Positions 27,601 to 35,200 of a stretch of 64,000 bases of DNA are shown piece after piece. The stretch's first letter is position 1; each line of letters opens with the position of its first letter. This DNA comes from Clostridiaceae bacterium Marseille-Q3526 (GTDB lineage: Bacteria > Bacillota > Clostridia > Lachnospirales > Lachnospiraceae): contig JAGTTS010000001.1 in the NCBI GenBank assembly GCA_018223375.1, forward strand, positions 124,001 through 188,000, written 5' to 3'. Under the pieces are notes generated by a model. That model was given only the letters and a program-made list of their open reading frames with translations. It was not told where the DNA came from and ran no database searches. Position numbers and translations under genes: made by a program.

Positions 27601-28267
27601 AGGCCTCTACAACCTCCAGTCTCTTGATGATTCTGGCTCTCTTCTGGCCTGTGGCGTCCTTTAACTGCTTTCTTAAGTCCTCGGAGTCCTTCTCCAGGTC
27701 GATTCCCCTTAAAAGCTCCTGAACTGCCTCGGCTCCCATTCCCACGCGGAAGCTGCCGTAGCCGAAGTTCTCCACTGCGTCGCGGTACTCCTTCTCAGAG
27801 AGCACCTGCTTGAACTGCAGGCTTGTTTTTCCCGGATCCAGCACAATGTAGGAGGCGAAGTATAACACCTTCTCCAGTGTTCTCGGGGAAATGTCAAGGA
27901 TTAAGCCCATACGGCTTGGGATACCCTTGAAGTACCAGATATGGGAGACCGGGGCGGCCAGCGCAATGTGGCCGACACGCTCCCTGCGGACGCTGGCTTT
28001 TGTAACCTCAACGCCGCATCTGTCGCAGATAACACCCTTGTATCTGATCTTTTTATATTTACCGCAATGGCACTCCCAGTCCTTGCTCGGTCCGAAGATC
28101 CTCTCACAGAACAGACCGTCCTTCTCAGGCTTTAAGGTTCTGTAGTTGATCGTCTCCGGCTTTTTAACCTCGCCGTGGGACCACTCTAAGATTTTCTCAG
28201 GAGAAGCCAAACCGATCTTGATTGCATCAAATGTCAATGGCTGATAAGTTTCATTTGTCTCTGGCAT
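24602..28267 (-). CDS. rpoC: DNA-directed RNA polymerase subunit beta'
   Basis: A 1221-residue beta' subunit. The N-terminal zinc site is CHCG..CDRC (near 67-87), the catalytic magnesium motif is NADFDGD, and the second zinc site is [13 protein letters not shown] near 880. The trigger-loop region [20 protein letters not shown] is intact. It forms the active-site cleft of RNA polymerase with beta. It follows rpoB by 18 nt with GGGAGT before the ATG. The C-terminal tail is strongly acidic ([20 protein letters not shown]). It ends at a bidirectional terminator, so nothing downstream is co-transcribed. Confidence 0.99.
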   Translation of the reverse strand: [1221 protein letters not shown]

Positions 28268-28285
28268 GAGCGGTACTCCCTTCTA

Positions 28286-31200
28286 TTATTCTTCGTCGTC
28301 AGAATATGAGTCATCCTGATCGTTTTCATAGTCATCCGTGTAGTCGTCTGAAAAGCTTTCGGATTCCACAGAAGTCAGCTCTCCGTCCTCTTTGAATTCC
28401 TGCTTCTGATATCCCATCTTCTCGAAGGACTCGTTCTGAGAGTACTCTCTGCTGTCTCCCTCAAGGATGGAGCGGATATCAGTATCGCCGTAATCGATAT
28501 TTTCAGTCAGCTCTACCTCAGAGCCGTCCTCCTGAAGCACTCTCACATCCAGACCTAAGGACTGAAGCTCTTTTAAGAGCACCTTGAAGGACTCCGGAAT
28601 GCCTGGCTCAGGAATATTTTCGCCCTTGATAATGGCCTCGTATGTCTTCACACGGCCAACCACATCGTCAGACTTAACGGTAAGGATCTCCTGTAAGGTG
28701 TAGGATGCGCCGTACGCCTCCAGAGCCCAAACCTCCATCTCTCCGAAACGCTGTCCGCCGAACTGTGCCTTTCCTCCCAGAGGCTGCTGTGTAACCAGGG
28801 AGTATGGTCCGGTAGAACGGGCGTGGATCTTATCGTCAACCAGGTGATGAAGCTTTAAGTAATGCATGTGTCCGATGGTTACCGGGCTGTCAAAGTACTC
28901 GCCGGTACGTCCGTCGCGGAGACGGACCTTACCGTCGCGGCTTAACGGAACGCCCTTCCAGAGCTTTCTGTTCTCTAAGTGGGTTCCCAGGTACTCCATT
29001 ACCTTCTCATCGACCTTGTCTTTATATTTCTCTTCAAACTCTTCCCAGGAGCTGTTTACATAATCGTTTGCCAGCTCAAGGGTATCTGCGATATCCGTCT
29101 CGTTCGCGCCGTCAAAAATCGGAGTGGACACGTTAAATCCAAGGGCCTTGGCTGCAAGGCTTAAGTGGATCTCCAGGACCTGTCCGATGTTCATACGTGA
29201 AGGCACGCCCAGCGGGTTTAATACGATATCCAGCGGACGTCCATTCGGAAGGAACGGCATATCCTCAACTGGAAGCACACGGGAAACGACACCCTTGTTT
29301 CCGTGACGTCCGGCCATCTTATCGCCGACAGAGATCTTTCTCTTCTGGGCAATGTAAATGCGGACTGTCTCGTTTACGCCTGGGCTTAACTCGTCTCCGT
29401 TCTCTCTCGTGAACACCTTGGCGTCCACAATGATTCCGTAAGCGCCGTGAGGAACCTTGAGGGAGGTATCGCGGACCTCTCTGGCCTTCTCGCCGAAGAT
29501 AGCGCGCAGAAGTCTCTCCTCCGCCGTCAGCTCTGTCTCTCCCTTCGGAGTAACCTTTCCTACCAGAATGTCTCCGGCACGGACCTCAGCTCCGATACGG
29601 ATGATTCCTCTCTCGTCCAGATCCTTTAACGCATCCTCGCCAACACCAGGAACGTCTCTTGTGATCTCCTCCGGTCCTAACTTGGTGTCGCGGGCCTCAG
29701 CCTCGTACTCCTCGATATGAACGGAAGTATATACGTCCTCCTGAACCAGTCTCTCGCTTAACAGAACGGCATCCTCGTAGTTGTAGCCCTCCCAGGTCAT
29801 GAATCCGATTAACGGGTTCTTTCCAAGGGCGATCTCGCCGTTGCAGGTGGAAGCGCCGTCTGCAATCACCTCGCCAGCCTCTACATGGTCGCCCTTGTAG
29901 ACGATTGGCTTCTGGTTGTAGCAGTTGGACTGGTTGCTTCGTGTAAACTTGGTTAAGCGGTATACGTCCTTCTGTCCGTCTGAGTCGCGCTTTACAATGA
30001 TCTCGTTGGAAGCGGAACGCTCTACCACACCGGCATTCTTAGCCAGCACGCAGACACCGGAGTCTACGGCAGCCTTGCCCTCAATACCTGTACCTACTGC
30101 CGGAGCCTCTGTAGTCAGAAGCGGCACGGCCTGACGCTGCATGTTAGATCCCATCAGGGCGCGGTTCGCGTCGTCGTTCTGCAGGAATGGAATCATGGAT
30201 GTAGCCACGGAGAATACCATCTTCGGGGAAACGTCCATCAGGTCGATTCTCTTTTTCTGGAACTCGGATGTCTCCTCGCGGAAACGTCCGGATACGTTAT
30301 TATGAACGAAATGTCCGTCCTCGTCTAACGGCTCGTTCGCCTGTGCAACTACGAAGTTATCCTCCTCGTCAGCTGTCAGGTAAACAACCTCGTCCGTTAC
30401 CACCGGATTCATCGGATCCGTCTTGTCTACCACGCGGTACGGAGCCTCGATAAAGCCGTACTGATTTACCCTTGCATAGGTAGCCAGGGAGTTGATCAGA
30501 CCGATGTTCGGTCCCTCAGGCGTCTCAATCGGGCACATACGTCCATAGTGCGTATAGTGAACGTCTCGCACCTCGAATCCGGCACGGTCTCTGGAAAGAC
30601 CGCCAGGTCCTAATGCAGACAGACGTCTCTTGTGTGTCAGCTCGGACAGAGGGTTGTTCTGATCCATGAACTGAGACAGCTGGGAGCTTCCGAAGAACTC
30701 CTTCACTGCAGCCGTTACCGGCTTGATATTGATTAAGGACTGAGGAGAAATGCTCTCCATATCCTGTGTTGTCATTCTCTCGCGAACCACTCTCTCCATT
30801 CTGGAAAGACCGATGCGGTACTGGTTCTGTAAGAGCTCTCCCACGGCGCGGATACGTCTGTTGCCCAGATGGTCGATATCGTCCGGGGTTCCGATTCCGC
30901 CTTCCAGATGCATATTGTAGTTGATGGAAGCGATGATGTCTTCCTTTGTGATATGCTTCGGAATCAGCTCGTGGATATTTCTGCGGATGGCGTCCTTTAA
31001 GGTCTCCTCGTCCGCTCCGTCATTTTCTGCCAGAATATTCTGAAGAACAGGGTAGAATACTAACTCTGTCACCCCGATCTCCTCCGGGTCAAAGGAAACG
31101 TAGGAAGCCAGATCCACCATCATGTTGGAGAGAACCTTGTGGTTCTTCTTCTCGCCTGCAATCCATACGAACGGAACGCCTGCGTTCTGAATCTCCTCTG

Positions 31201-32155
31201 CCTTCTTCTTATCTACAACCGTTCCCTTCTCAGCCAGGATCTCGCCTGTGGACATGTCAATCACGTCCTCAGCCAGCGTGTGTCCGGCAATACGGTTCTT
31301 AAAGTGAAGCTTCTTATTAAATTTATAACGTCCTACCTTAGCCAGGTCATATCTTCTCGGATCGAAGAACATGCTGTTTAAAAGGCTCTCGGCGCTGTCT
31401 ACAGACAGCGGCTCGCCTGGACGGATTTTCTTATATAATTCCAGAAGGCCGTCCTGATAGTTGTCAGACGTATCCTTCTCAAAGCTCTTCTCAAGCTTTA
31501 ACTCATCGCCAAACAGGTCAATGATCTCTGCGTTTGTTCCGTATCCTAAGGCACGGATCAGGACTGTAACAGGAACCTTTCTGGTTCTGTCCACACGAAC
31601 GTAGAAAATATCATTGGAATCTGTCTCGTACTCCAGCCATGCACCGCGGTTCGGGATTACCGTACAGCTGTATAACTCCGTTCCGATCTTGTCATGTCCA
31701 ATACCATAATAAATACCAGGGGAACGTACTAACTGGCTGACGATAACACGCTCTGCTCCGTTGATCACGAAAGAACCTGTATCTGTCATAAGCGGCAGAT
31801 CACCCATGAAAATCTCATGTTCGTTAATCTCGTCCTTGTCCTTGTTGCAAAGCCTTACCTTCACCTTTAAAGGCGCAGCGTAAGTCGCGTCGCGTTCCTT
31901 GCATTCTTCGATTGTATATTTAATGTCATCTTTACAAAGCGTAAAATCTACAAATTCCAGACTTAAATGGCCCGCAAAGTCCGCGATCGGGGAAATATCA
32001 TCAAACACTTCATGTAAGCCCTCGTCGAGGAACCACTGGTAAGAGTTTTTCTGAATTTCAATTAAGTTTGGCATTTCCAGAACTTCCTTCTGCCTAGAGA
32101 AGCTCATTCTGATACCTTTACCGGCTTTGGCCGGACGCATTCTGCTTTTCTCCAT
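28286..32155 (-). CDS. rpoB: DNA-directed RNA polymerase subunit beta
   Basis: A beta subunit of 1289 residues from the ATG at 32155 (MEKSRMRPAKAGKG), 9 nt after AGGGG; a GTG four codons upstream overlaps that site and is unlikely. The rifampicin-binding cluster (SSQLSQFMDQNNPLSELTHK then RRLSALGPGGL) has the sensitive wild-type residues, including the Asp, His and Ser positions most often mutated. GRHGNKGVVSR and the C-terminal clamp segment QPLGGKAQFGGQRFGEMEVW are present. The C-terminus carries an acidic Asp/Ser/Tyr-rich tail of about 40 residues. It is co-transcribed with rpoC, but no rplL lies upstream, which is unusual. Confidence 0.99.
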   Translation of the reverse strand: MEKSRMRPAKAGKGIRMSFSRQKEVLEMPNLIEIQKNSYQWFLDEGLHEVFDDISPIADFAGHLSLEFVDFTLCKDDIKYTIEECKERDATYAAPLKVKVRLCNKDKDEINEHEIFMGDLPLMTDTGSFVINGAERVIVSQLVRSPGIYYGIGHDKIGTELYSCTVIPNRGAWLEYETDSNDIFYVRVDRTRKVPVTVLIRALGYGTNAEIIDLFGDELKLEKSFEKDTSDNYQDGLLELYKKIRPGEPLSVDSAESLLNSMFFDPRRYDLAKVGRYKFNKKLHFKNRIAGHTLAEDVIDMSTGEILAEKGTVVDKKKAEEIQNAGVPFVWIAGEKKNHKVLSNMMVDLASYVSFDPEEIGVTELVFYPVLQNILAENDGADEETLKDAIRRNIHELIPKHITKEDIIASINYNMHLEGGIGTPDDIDHLGNRRIRAVGELLQNQYRIGLSRMERVVRERMTTQDMESISPQSLINIKPVTAAVKEFFGSSQLSQFMDQNNPLSELTHKRRLSALGPGGLSRDRAGFEVRDVHYTHYGRMCPIETPEGPNIGLINSLATYARVNQYGFIEAPYRVVDKTDPMNPVVTDEVVYLTADEEDNFVVAQANEPLDEDGHFVHNNVSGRFREETSEFQKKRIDLMDVSPKMVFSVATSMIPFLQNDDANRALMGSNMQRQAVPLLTTEAPAVGTGIEGKAAVDSGVCVLAKNAGVVERSASNEIIVKRDSDGQKDVYRLTKFTRSNQSNCYNQKPIVYKGDHVEAGEVIADGASTCNGEIALGKNPLIGFMTWEGYNYEDAVLLSERLVQEDVYTSVHIEEYEAEARDTKLGPEEITRDVPGVGEDALKDLDERGIIRIGAEVRAGDILVGKVTPKGETELTAEERLLRAIFGEKAREVRDTSLKVPHGAYGIIVDAKVFTRENGDELSPGVNETVRIYIAQKRKISVGDKMAGRHGNKGVVSRVLPVEDMPFLPNGRPLDIVLNPLGVPSRMNIGQVLEIHLSLAAKALGFNVSTPIFDGANETDIADTLELANDYVNSSWEEFEEKYKDKVDEKVMEYLGTHLENRKLWKGVPLSRDGKVRLRDGRTGEYFDSPVTIGHMHYLKLHHLVDDKIHARSTGPYSLVTQQPLGGKAQFGGQRFGEMEVWALEAYGASYTLQEILTVKSDDVVGRVKTYEAIIKGENIPEPGIPESFKVLLKELQSLGLDVRVLQEDGSEVELTENIDYGDTDIRSILEGDSREYSQNESFEKMGYQKQEFKEDGELTSVESESFSDDYTDDYENDQDDSYSDDEE

Positions 32156-32266
32156 TCGACGTTTCACCCCTGTTTTCTTTCTATGTTTAATGGCGGGTTT
32201 CGCACGCTTCCCGATGAGGTTTCAAATATAGCTATAGGCGCACGACACCACAATAGTGCATTTTTC

Positions 32267-32295
32267 ATAATATCATGGCCTTGTCAAGATGTCAA
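32267..32295 (-). promoter_or_regulatory. rpoB-rpoC promoter
   Basis: On the minus strand TTGACA (32290-32295) and TATTAT (32267-32272) are 17 bp apart. A second TTGACA begins 9 bp downstream of the first but lacks a good -10. The leader to the rpoB ATG is about 105 nt. The promoter shows that rpoBC is expressed independently of ribosomal protein genes here. Confidence 0.75.
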
Positions 32296-32389
32296 GCAGA
32301 TGATGAGAAAATTTTCTTTTTAATAGGAAGAAGGAGGCGAAAACCATTTTTTATTCATGGGTTTACCGCGTTCAGCCTGTTCGTTTTCC

Positions 32390-32418
32390 TTGCCTTTTCC
32401 AGGACAGAATGATATAAT
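32390..32418 (+). promoter_or_regulatory. promoter of the small membrane-protein gene
   Basis: TTGCCT (32390-32395), a 17-bp spacer and TATAAT (32413-32418) lie 32 nt before the ATG at 32451. The region is divergent from the rpoB promoter. Confidence 0.7.
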
Positions 32419-32450
32419 GGGACGTGAGACAAATTTACGGAGGTACTTCT

Positions 32451-32930
32451 ATGGACGTCTTTTTCAATGTTCTGTTGGTGATTCTTGTCATTGCAGTCGT
32501 TGTTTTAGCTGTGCTCTATTTCCTTGGTCGGAAAATGGAAAAGCGCCAGGTTGAACAGCAGTCCATGATGGAGGCTGCAAAGCAGGTAGTTTCCATATTA
32601 GTAATTGATAAGAAAAAGCTGAAGGCCAAGGATTCCGGTCTTCCAAAAATGGTGACGGATCAGGTTCCGTGGTACATGAAGCGGGCTAAATTCCCTATCG
32701 TGAAAGCTAAAATCGGGCCAAAGGTTACAACTCTCATTGCTGATGAGCGCGTCTTCCTGCAACTTCCTGTCAAGACAGAAGCTAAGGTTGTCATCAGCGG
32801 TCTCTACATCACAGAGATCAAAAGCGTGCGCGGCGGCATTCCGCCCCTTCCCAAGAAAAAAGGATTCTTCTCCAGGTTTAAGAAAGATAAGAGCAAGGAT
32901 AAGAACGAGGGAAAAAAGTCTTCTAAATAA
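32451..32930 (+). CDS. conserved single-pass membrane protein of unknown function
   Basis: A 159-residue protein starting MDVFFNVLLVILVIAVVVLA, one N-terminal membrane segment (about 5-27), then a cytoplasmic domain rich in Lys with KAKIGPKVTTLIADERVFLQ followed by LPVKTEAKVVISGLYIT, a beta-strand-like core, and a Lys-rich C-terminal tail (FFSRFKKDKSKDKNEGKKSS). The frame is open nine codons further, but GGAGG lies 7 nt before the ATG at 32451. I do not recognise the family. It has its own promoter and terminator, divergent from rpoB, so it is very probably expressed. The basic tail could bind nucleic acid or lipid; that is only a guess. Confidence 0.8.
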   Translation: MDVFFNVLLVILVIAVVVLAVLYFLGRKMEKRQVEQQSMMEAAKQVVSILVIDKKKLKAKDSGLPKMVTDQVPWYMKRAKFPIVKAKIGPKVTTLIADERVFLQLPVKTEAKVVISGLYITEIKSVRGGIPPLPKKKGFFSRFKKDKSKDKNEGKKSSK

Positions 32931-32958
32931 GAAGCTTCTGCCGTTTCGGCACAACGAA

Positions 32959-33028
32959 AGAGGAAGCATTACTCCTTTATCCGGATATTTTAAATTCCTG
33001 GTTTTGGCGTAATGCTTCCTCTTTTATT
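32959..33028 (+). terminator. terminator of the membrane-protein gene
   Basis: AGAGGAAGCATTAC (32959-32972) pairs perfectly with GTAATGCTTCCTCT (33009-33022), followed by TTTATT. The loop is 36 nt. Confidence 0.82.
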
Positions 33029-33097
33029 GCAGCCTGTTTGAGGATAATTCTATAGCTTTCTATGACTTTTCAGATTGGCAGGGTGTGATATTCCCCC

Positions 33098-33126
33098 TTG
33101 TATCCTGCTGCCTGGTATGGTATAGT
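33098..33126 (+). promoter_or_regulatory. promoter of a candidate small RNA
   Basis: TTGTAT (33098-33103), a 17-bp spacer and TATAGT (33121-33126) with an extended TG-N just before the -10 box. Transcription would start near 33133. Confidence 0.6.
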
Positions 33127-33132
33127 AAAGGA

Positions 33133-33227
33133 AAAGGTAAGCCACAGAGGCAGCTTACCCCGAATATTAAAGCATTAACACAAGGTCAGCCGTCAACTAT
33201 TCGCGGTAGTTGGCGGCTATTTTTTTG
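33133..33227 (+). ncRNA. candidate small RNA of about 95 nt
   Basis: Between the promoter at 33098-33126 and a strong terminator there is no reading frame. The 5' end forms a hairpin, GGTAAGC (33136-33142) with GCTTACC (33153-33159). A linker of about 28 nt is A/T-rich. The 3' end is a 12-bp hairpin (AGCCGTCAACTA with TAGTTGGCGGCT, one G-U pair) followed by ATTTTTTT. Promoter, 5' stem and terminator together make an independent RNA gene likely. It lies beside Rhs and toxin-antitoxin debris, so it could be the antisense RNA of a lost type I toxin. No Rfam family is recognised. Confidence 0.55.
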
Positions 33228-33269
33228 TCTGGAGGGTAAGCTGCCCGGCTCTGTAAAATCTACCTGATA

Positions 33270-33400
33270 AAGGATCATATTTCCCGCCGGATCTGTTTGG
33301 CTGGTAAGCTCGCCATTCTTGTCATAAGTGTAAGCAGTTTTTGCCCTCTTAGGAGAGATTGTCTCTGTAAGGTTTCCCATCACGTCAGTTTCTAATTATA
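33270..33400 (-). pseudogene. Rhs/YD-repeat fragment
   Basis: On the minus strand the frame reads GNLTETISPKRAKTAYTYDK then NGELTSQTDPAGNMILYQVD, a YD-repeat unit of Rhs/WapA proteins. It has no usable start, is cut on both sides, and runs into the small-RNA locus. A middle-of-repeat piece lies here downstream of the core fragment at 33874-34770, so the order is scrambled. Confidence 0.75.
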
Positions 33401-33507
33401 TACAGGTAAACGTACCTCAAAAATAGCAGGACAATGGCACCCTCTTCACACTTGCCAGACAAGCCGCATAAAATATCCCCATGCAAGGGGAAGAGAAATT
33501 TACTTTA

Positions 33508-33624
33508 TCATAAATACAGAGCCTGACCATAAAAGCCAGACTCTGTATTTACATATTTGCCAACAATTTCTTCATTGTCATTGAGCAGATATCTCAAAAT
33601 AACATTCGCATCAAGCATTACCAT
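33508..33624 (-). pseudogene. truncated PIN-domain toxin
   Basis: Overlapping the antitoxin stop by 14 bp, a frame of 38 codons begins MVMLDANVILRYLLNDNEEI, the start of a VapC-like PIN nuclease with its first catalytic Asp. After about 20 residues the sequence leaves the family and stops at TGA inside a 14-bp palindrome (33512-33550). The usual length is about 130 residues, so most catalytic residues are lost. It should be inactive. Confidence 0.75.
33512..33550. repeat. palindrome ending the truncated toxin
   Basis: AAATACAGAGCCTG (33512-33525) pairs with CAGACTCTGTATTT (33537-33550) with one mismatch. It overlaps the stop of the truncated PIN gene. No T run follows on either strand. It may mark the deletion junction. 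Confidence 0.55.
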
Positions 33625-33847
33625 ATTTCTCACCCATTGCTTCTTCCCATGCGGTACTTTCCTTTTCCCATAAAGCTGTATTGGCATACTTTGCCAGCGA
33701 ACCTCTGGCAGAGGTGCTGTTCTTCTTCGGTATTTCCTCTATGAACTCATCCAAAACTGTAATAATCAATTTTTGATTTTTCTTTGCATTAATCTTTTCC
33801 AGCGCCTGAATCGCTGTTCCGTCATAATAACCATTTAATGCCAACAT
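33611..33847 (-). CDS. antitoxin of a PIN-type toxin-antitoxin pair
   Basis: A 78-residue protein, MLALNGYYDGTAIQALEKIN then AKKNQKLIITVLDEFIEEIP, an N-terminal segment typical of small antitoxins paired with PIN toxins, followed by a helical acidic tail (ALWEKESTAWEEAMGEKYGN) that would occupy the toxin active site. The frame is open seven codons upstream, but AAGGTG sits 6 nt before ATG 33847. Its partner downstream is truncated, so it survives as an orphan antitoxin that could still neutralise or repress a related system elsewhere. Confidence 0.72.
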   Translation of the reverse strand: MLALNGYYDGTAIQALEKINAKKNQKLIITVLDEFIEEIPKKNSTSARGSLAKYANTALWEKESTAWEEAMGEKYGNA

Positions 33848-33873
33848 GCATAGCACCTTCCTTCCCAATCATC

Positions 33874-34770
33874 TTAACCAACTATATTTATATTATACCC
33901 TTCCATAATCACTTCTGCATCCTCATTATGATAGCTCTCTGCGCGGCAGCCGTAGAAATCTGTATGGCCTTCTCCTCCAAGCTCCATGCGACCGTAGGGA
34001 TCGTACTGGTACACGTCTGTCACCATTCCGTTATACCACGTATTGGCTGTGACGCTTCCCTGGCCGTCATACAGGCAGCAGCTCATCTCGTCATGGTTTA
34101 CGTCTCTGGCCTCGTTCCAGATATTATTCCGGGACAGGCGGCTGCTTCCGGCGTAGGTATAGGACTCCATGTCAAAGCCTGTGTTAATGTTAAAGGCAGT
34201 GAAGACTTCTGTATGCTCTCGGTTGGTATCGTTTACATACTCCGTTAAGTCATAAGCCCGGCCTGTGGCTGAGCAGATATATCCGAACAGCTCTCCTTCC
34301 GCAGTCAGGCTTCCGTCCTCGTTATGGCTGTGCTCCGGCATGAAAATCTCGCCGCTTACATTCTTTCCATAGCCGCACTCTGCATCTGGATTATAATTCA
34401 GCTGGAAGACTCTGTTTCCGTCTCCGTCATAGGTATACTGATAATCAGAGATGAGAAAACCGCAGACACATGTATTCTTCGCCTCCAGAACCTGATTTCT
34501 GGCGTTGTAGGTATAGGAACTTACGGTTCCGTCAGGCCTCTTCACCTGAATCAGGCGGTTCAGCGGATCATACTCGTAGCTGGTTTCCCGTCCACCCCGG
34601 TCTGTCAGCCTGGTAATATTGTCATTCTTATCGTACTCATAGGGACACCCGTTTTCTGTCCGAATAGATAACAGATCCCAGGTTGTCGGCCTCGTATTTC
34701 TTATCTGCCAGGGTATTCAGAGTATCGTAGCCGTAGAGGATGCGGCTGCCGCCTAGGTTTAACTTCTGAA
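33874..34770 (-). pseudogene. Rhs/WapA-family protein, broken fragment
   Basis: The minus strand carries YD repeats (YEYDKNDNITRLTDRGGRET, YTYNARNQVLEAK, YTYDGDGNRVFQLNYNP) and part of the Rhs core (LYDGQGSVTANTWYNGMVTD then VYQYDPYGRMELGG). One frameshift near 34655 separates KKYEADNLGSVIYS from the following TENGCPYEYDKND frame. The 5' part is missing: the first Rhs residues appear directly after a terminator at 34778-34826. The 3' end stops in AESYHN, before the core end and any toxin tip. It has no promoter or start of its own. I read it as the relic of a polymorphic-toxin gene. Confidence 0.82.
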
Positions 34771-34777
34771 TCCGTCG

Positions 34778-34826
34778 AAAAAAGCGCTGCCTCAGCGGCC
34801 ACTTCCAACCGGCTGTTTTGCAGCGC
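34778..34826 (-). terminator. terminator of the XRE-divergent unknown operon
   Basis: On the minus strand GCGCTGC pairs with GCAGCGC (34784-34826) around a GC-rich loop and is followed by TTTTTT. It is about 20 nt past the stop of the 108-residue membrane protein and separates the operon from the Rhs relic. Confidence 0.88.
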
Positions 34827-34847
34827 TCTTTCTTAATATTCAATTAT

Positions 34848-35174
34848 TTAATCTCTTCCTAAAACAAAAAACAGTATAACAAAACTCAGAGGTCCTGCCA
34901 GCACACATACAGCGCACCACCATTTTGATCGCCCTGTGCATCCGCAGCGGCGAAAGGTCGCTGCTACAAACGCAAGCACTACTACACCAAGGCATACTGG
35001 TATGAACAATGAAAGCAGTACTCTGCCTATCGCTATTTTCTGTATTATACTCCATACATAATACAATATTATATATAAAACTCCGCTGAGCAGACACATC
35101 TTTTTGTAGTTCCGCCCTGTCTCCTCCCCTGAAAAATCAAAGGCCTTTGAAATATAATCTTTTAACAGCTCCAT
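34848..35174 (-). CDS. small membrane protein of unknown function
   Basis: A 108-residue protein with a cytoplasmic amphipathic N-terminus (MELLKDYISKAFDFSGEETG) and three hydrophobic segments (about 28-45, 53-70 and 86-104). A short Cys/Arg-rich loop, FRRCGCTGRSKWWC, lies between the second and third. I do not recognise the family. AGGAGG precedes the ATG and a strong terminator follows the stop; it is the last gene of the four-gene operon starting at 36814. The small size, three helices and position after a related membrane protein suggest a complex of membrane components, which is inference. Confidence 0.65.
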   Translation of the reverse strand: MELLKDYISKAFDFSGEETGRNYKKMCLLSGVLYIILYYVWSIIQKIAIGRVLLSLFIPVCLGVVVLAFVAATFRRCGCTGRSKWWCAVCVLAGPLSFVILFFVLGRD

Positions 35175-35200
35175 TTATCATTTCCTCCTGTTCCAGCATT

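Noticed and set aside
33508..33624. A working VapC-type toxin
   Set aside because: Only the first catalytic Asp segment remains; the frame leaves the family after about 20 residues.
34637..34843. 68-codon frame as an independent gene
   Set aside because: Its first 25 codons are the terminator hairpin of the upstream operon; the rest is an Rhs fragment that ends in a frameshift.
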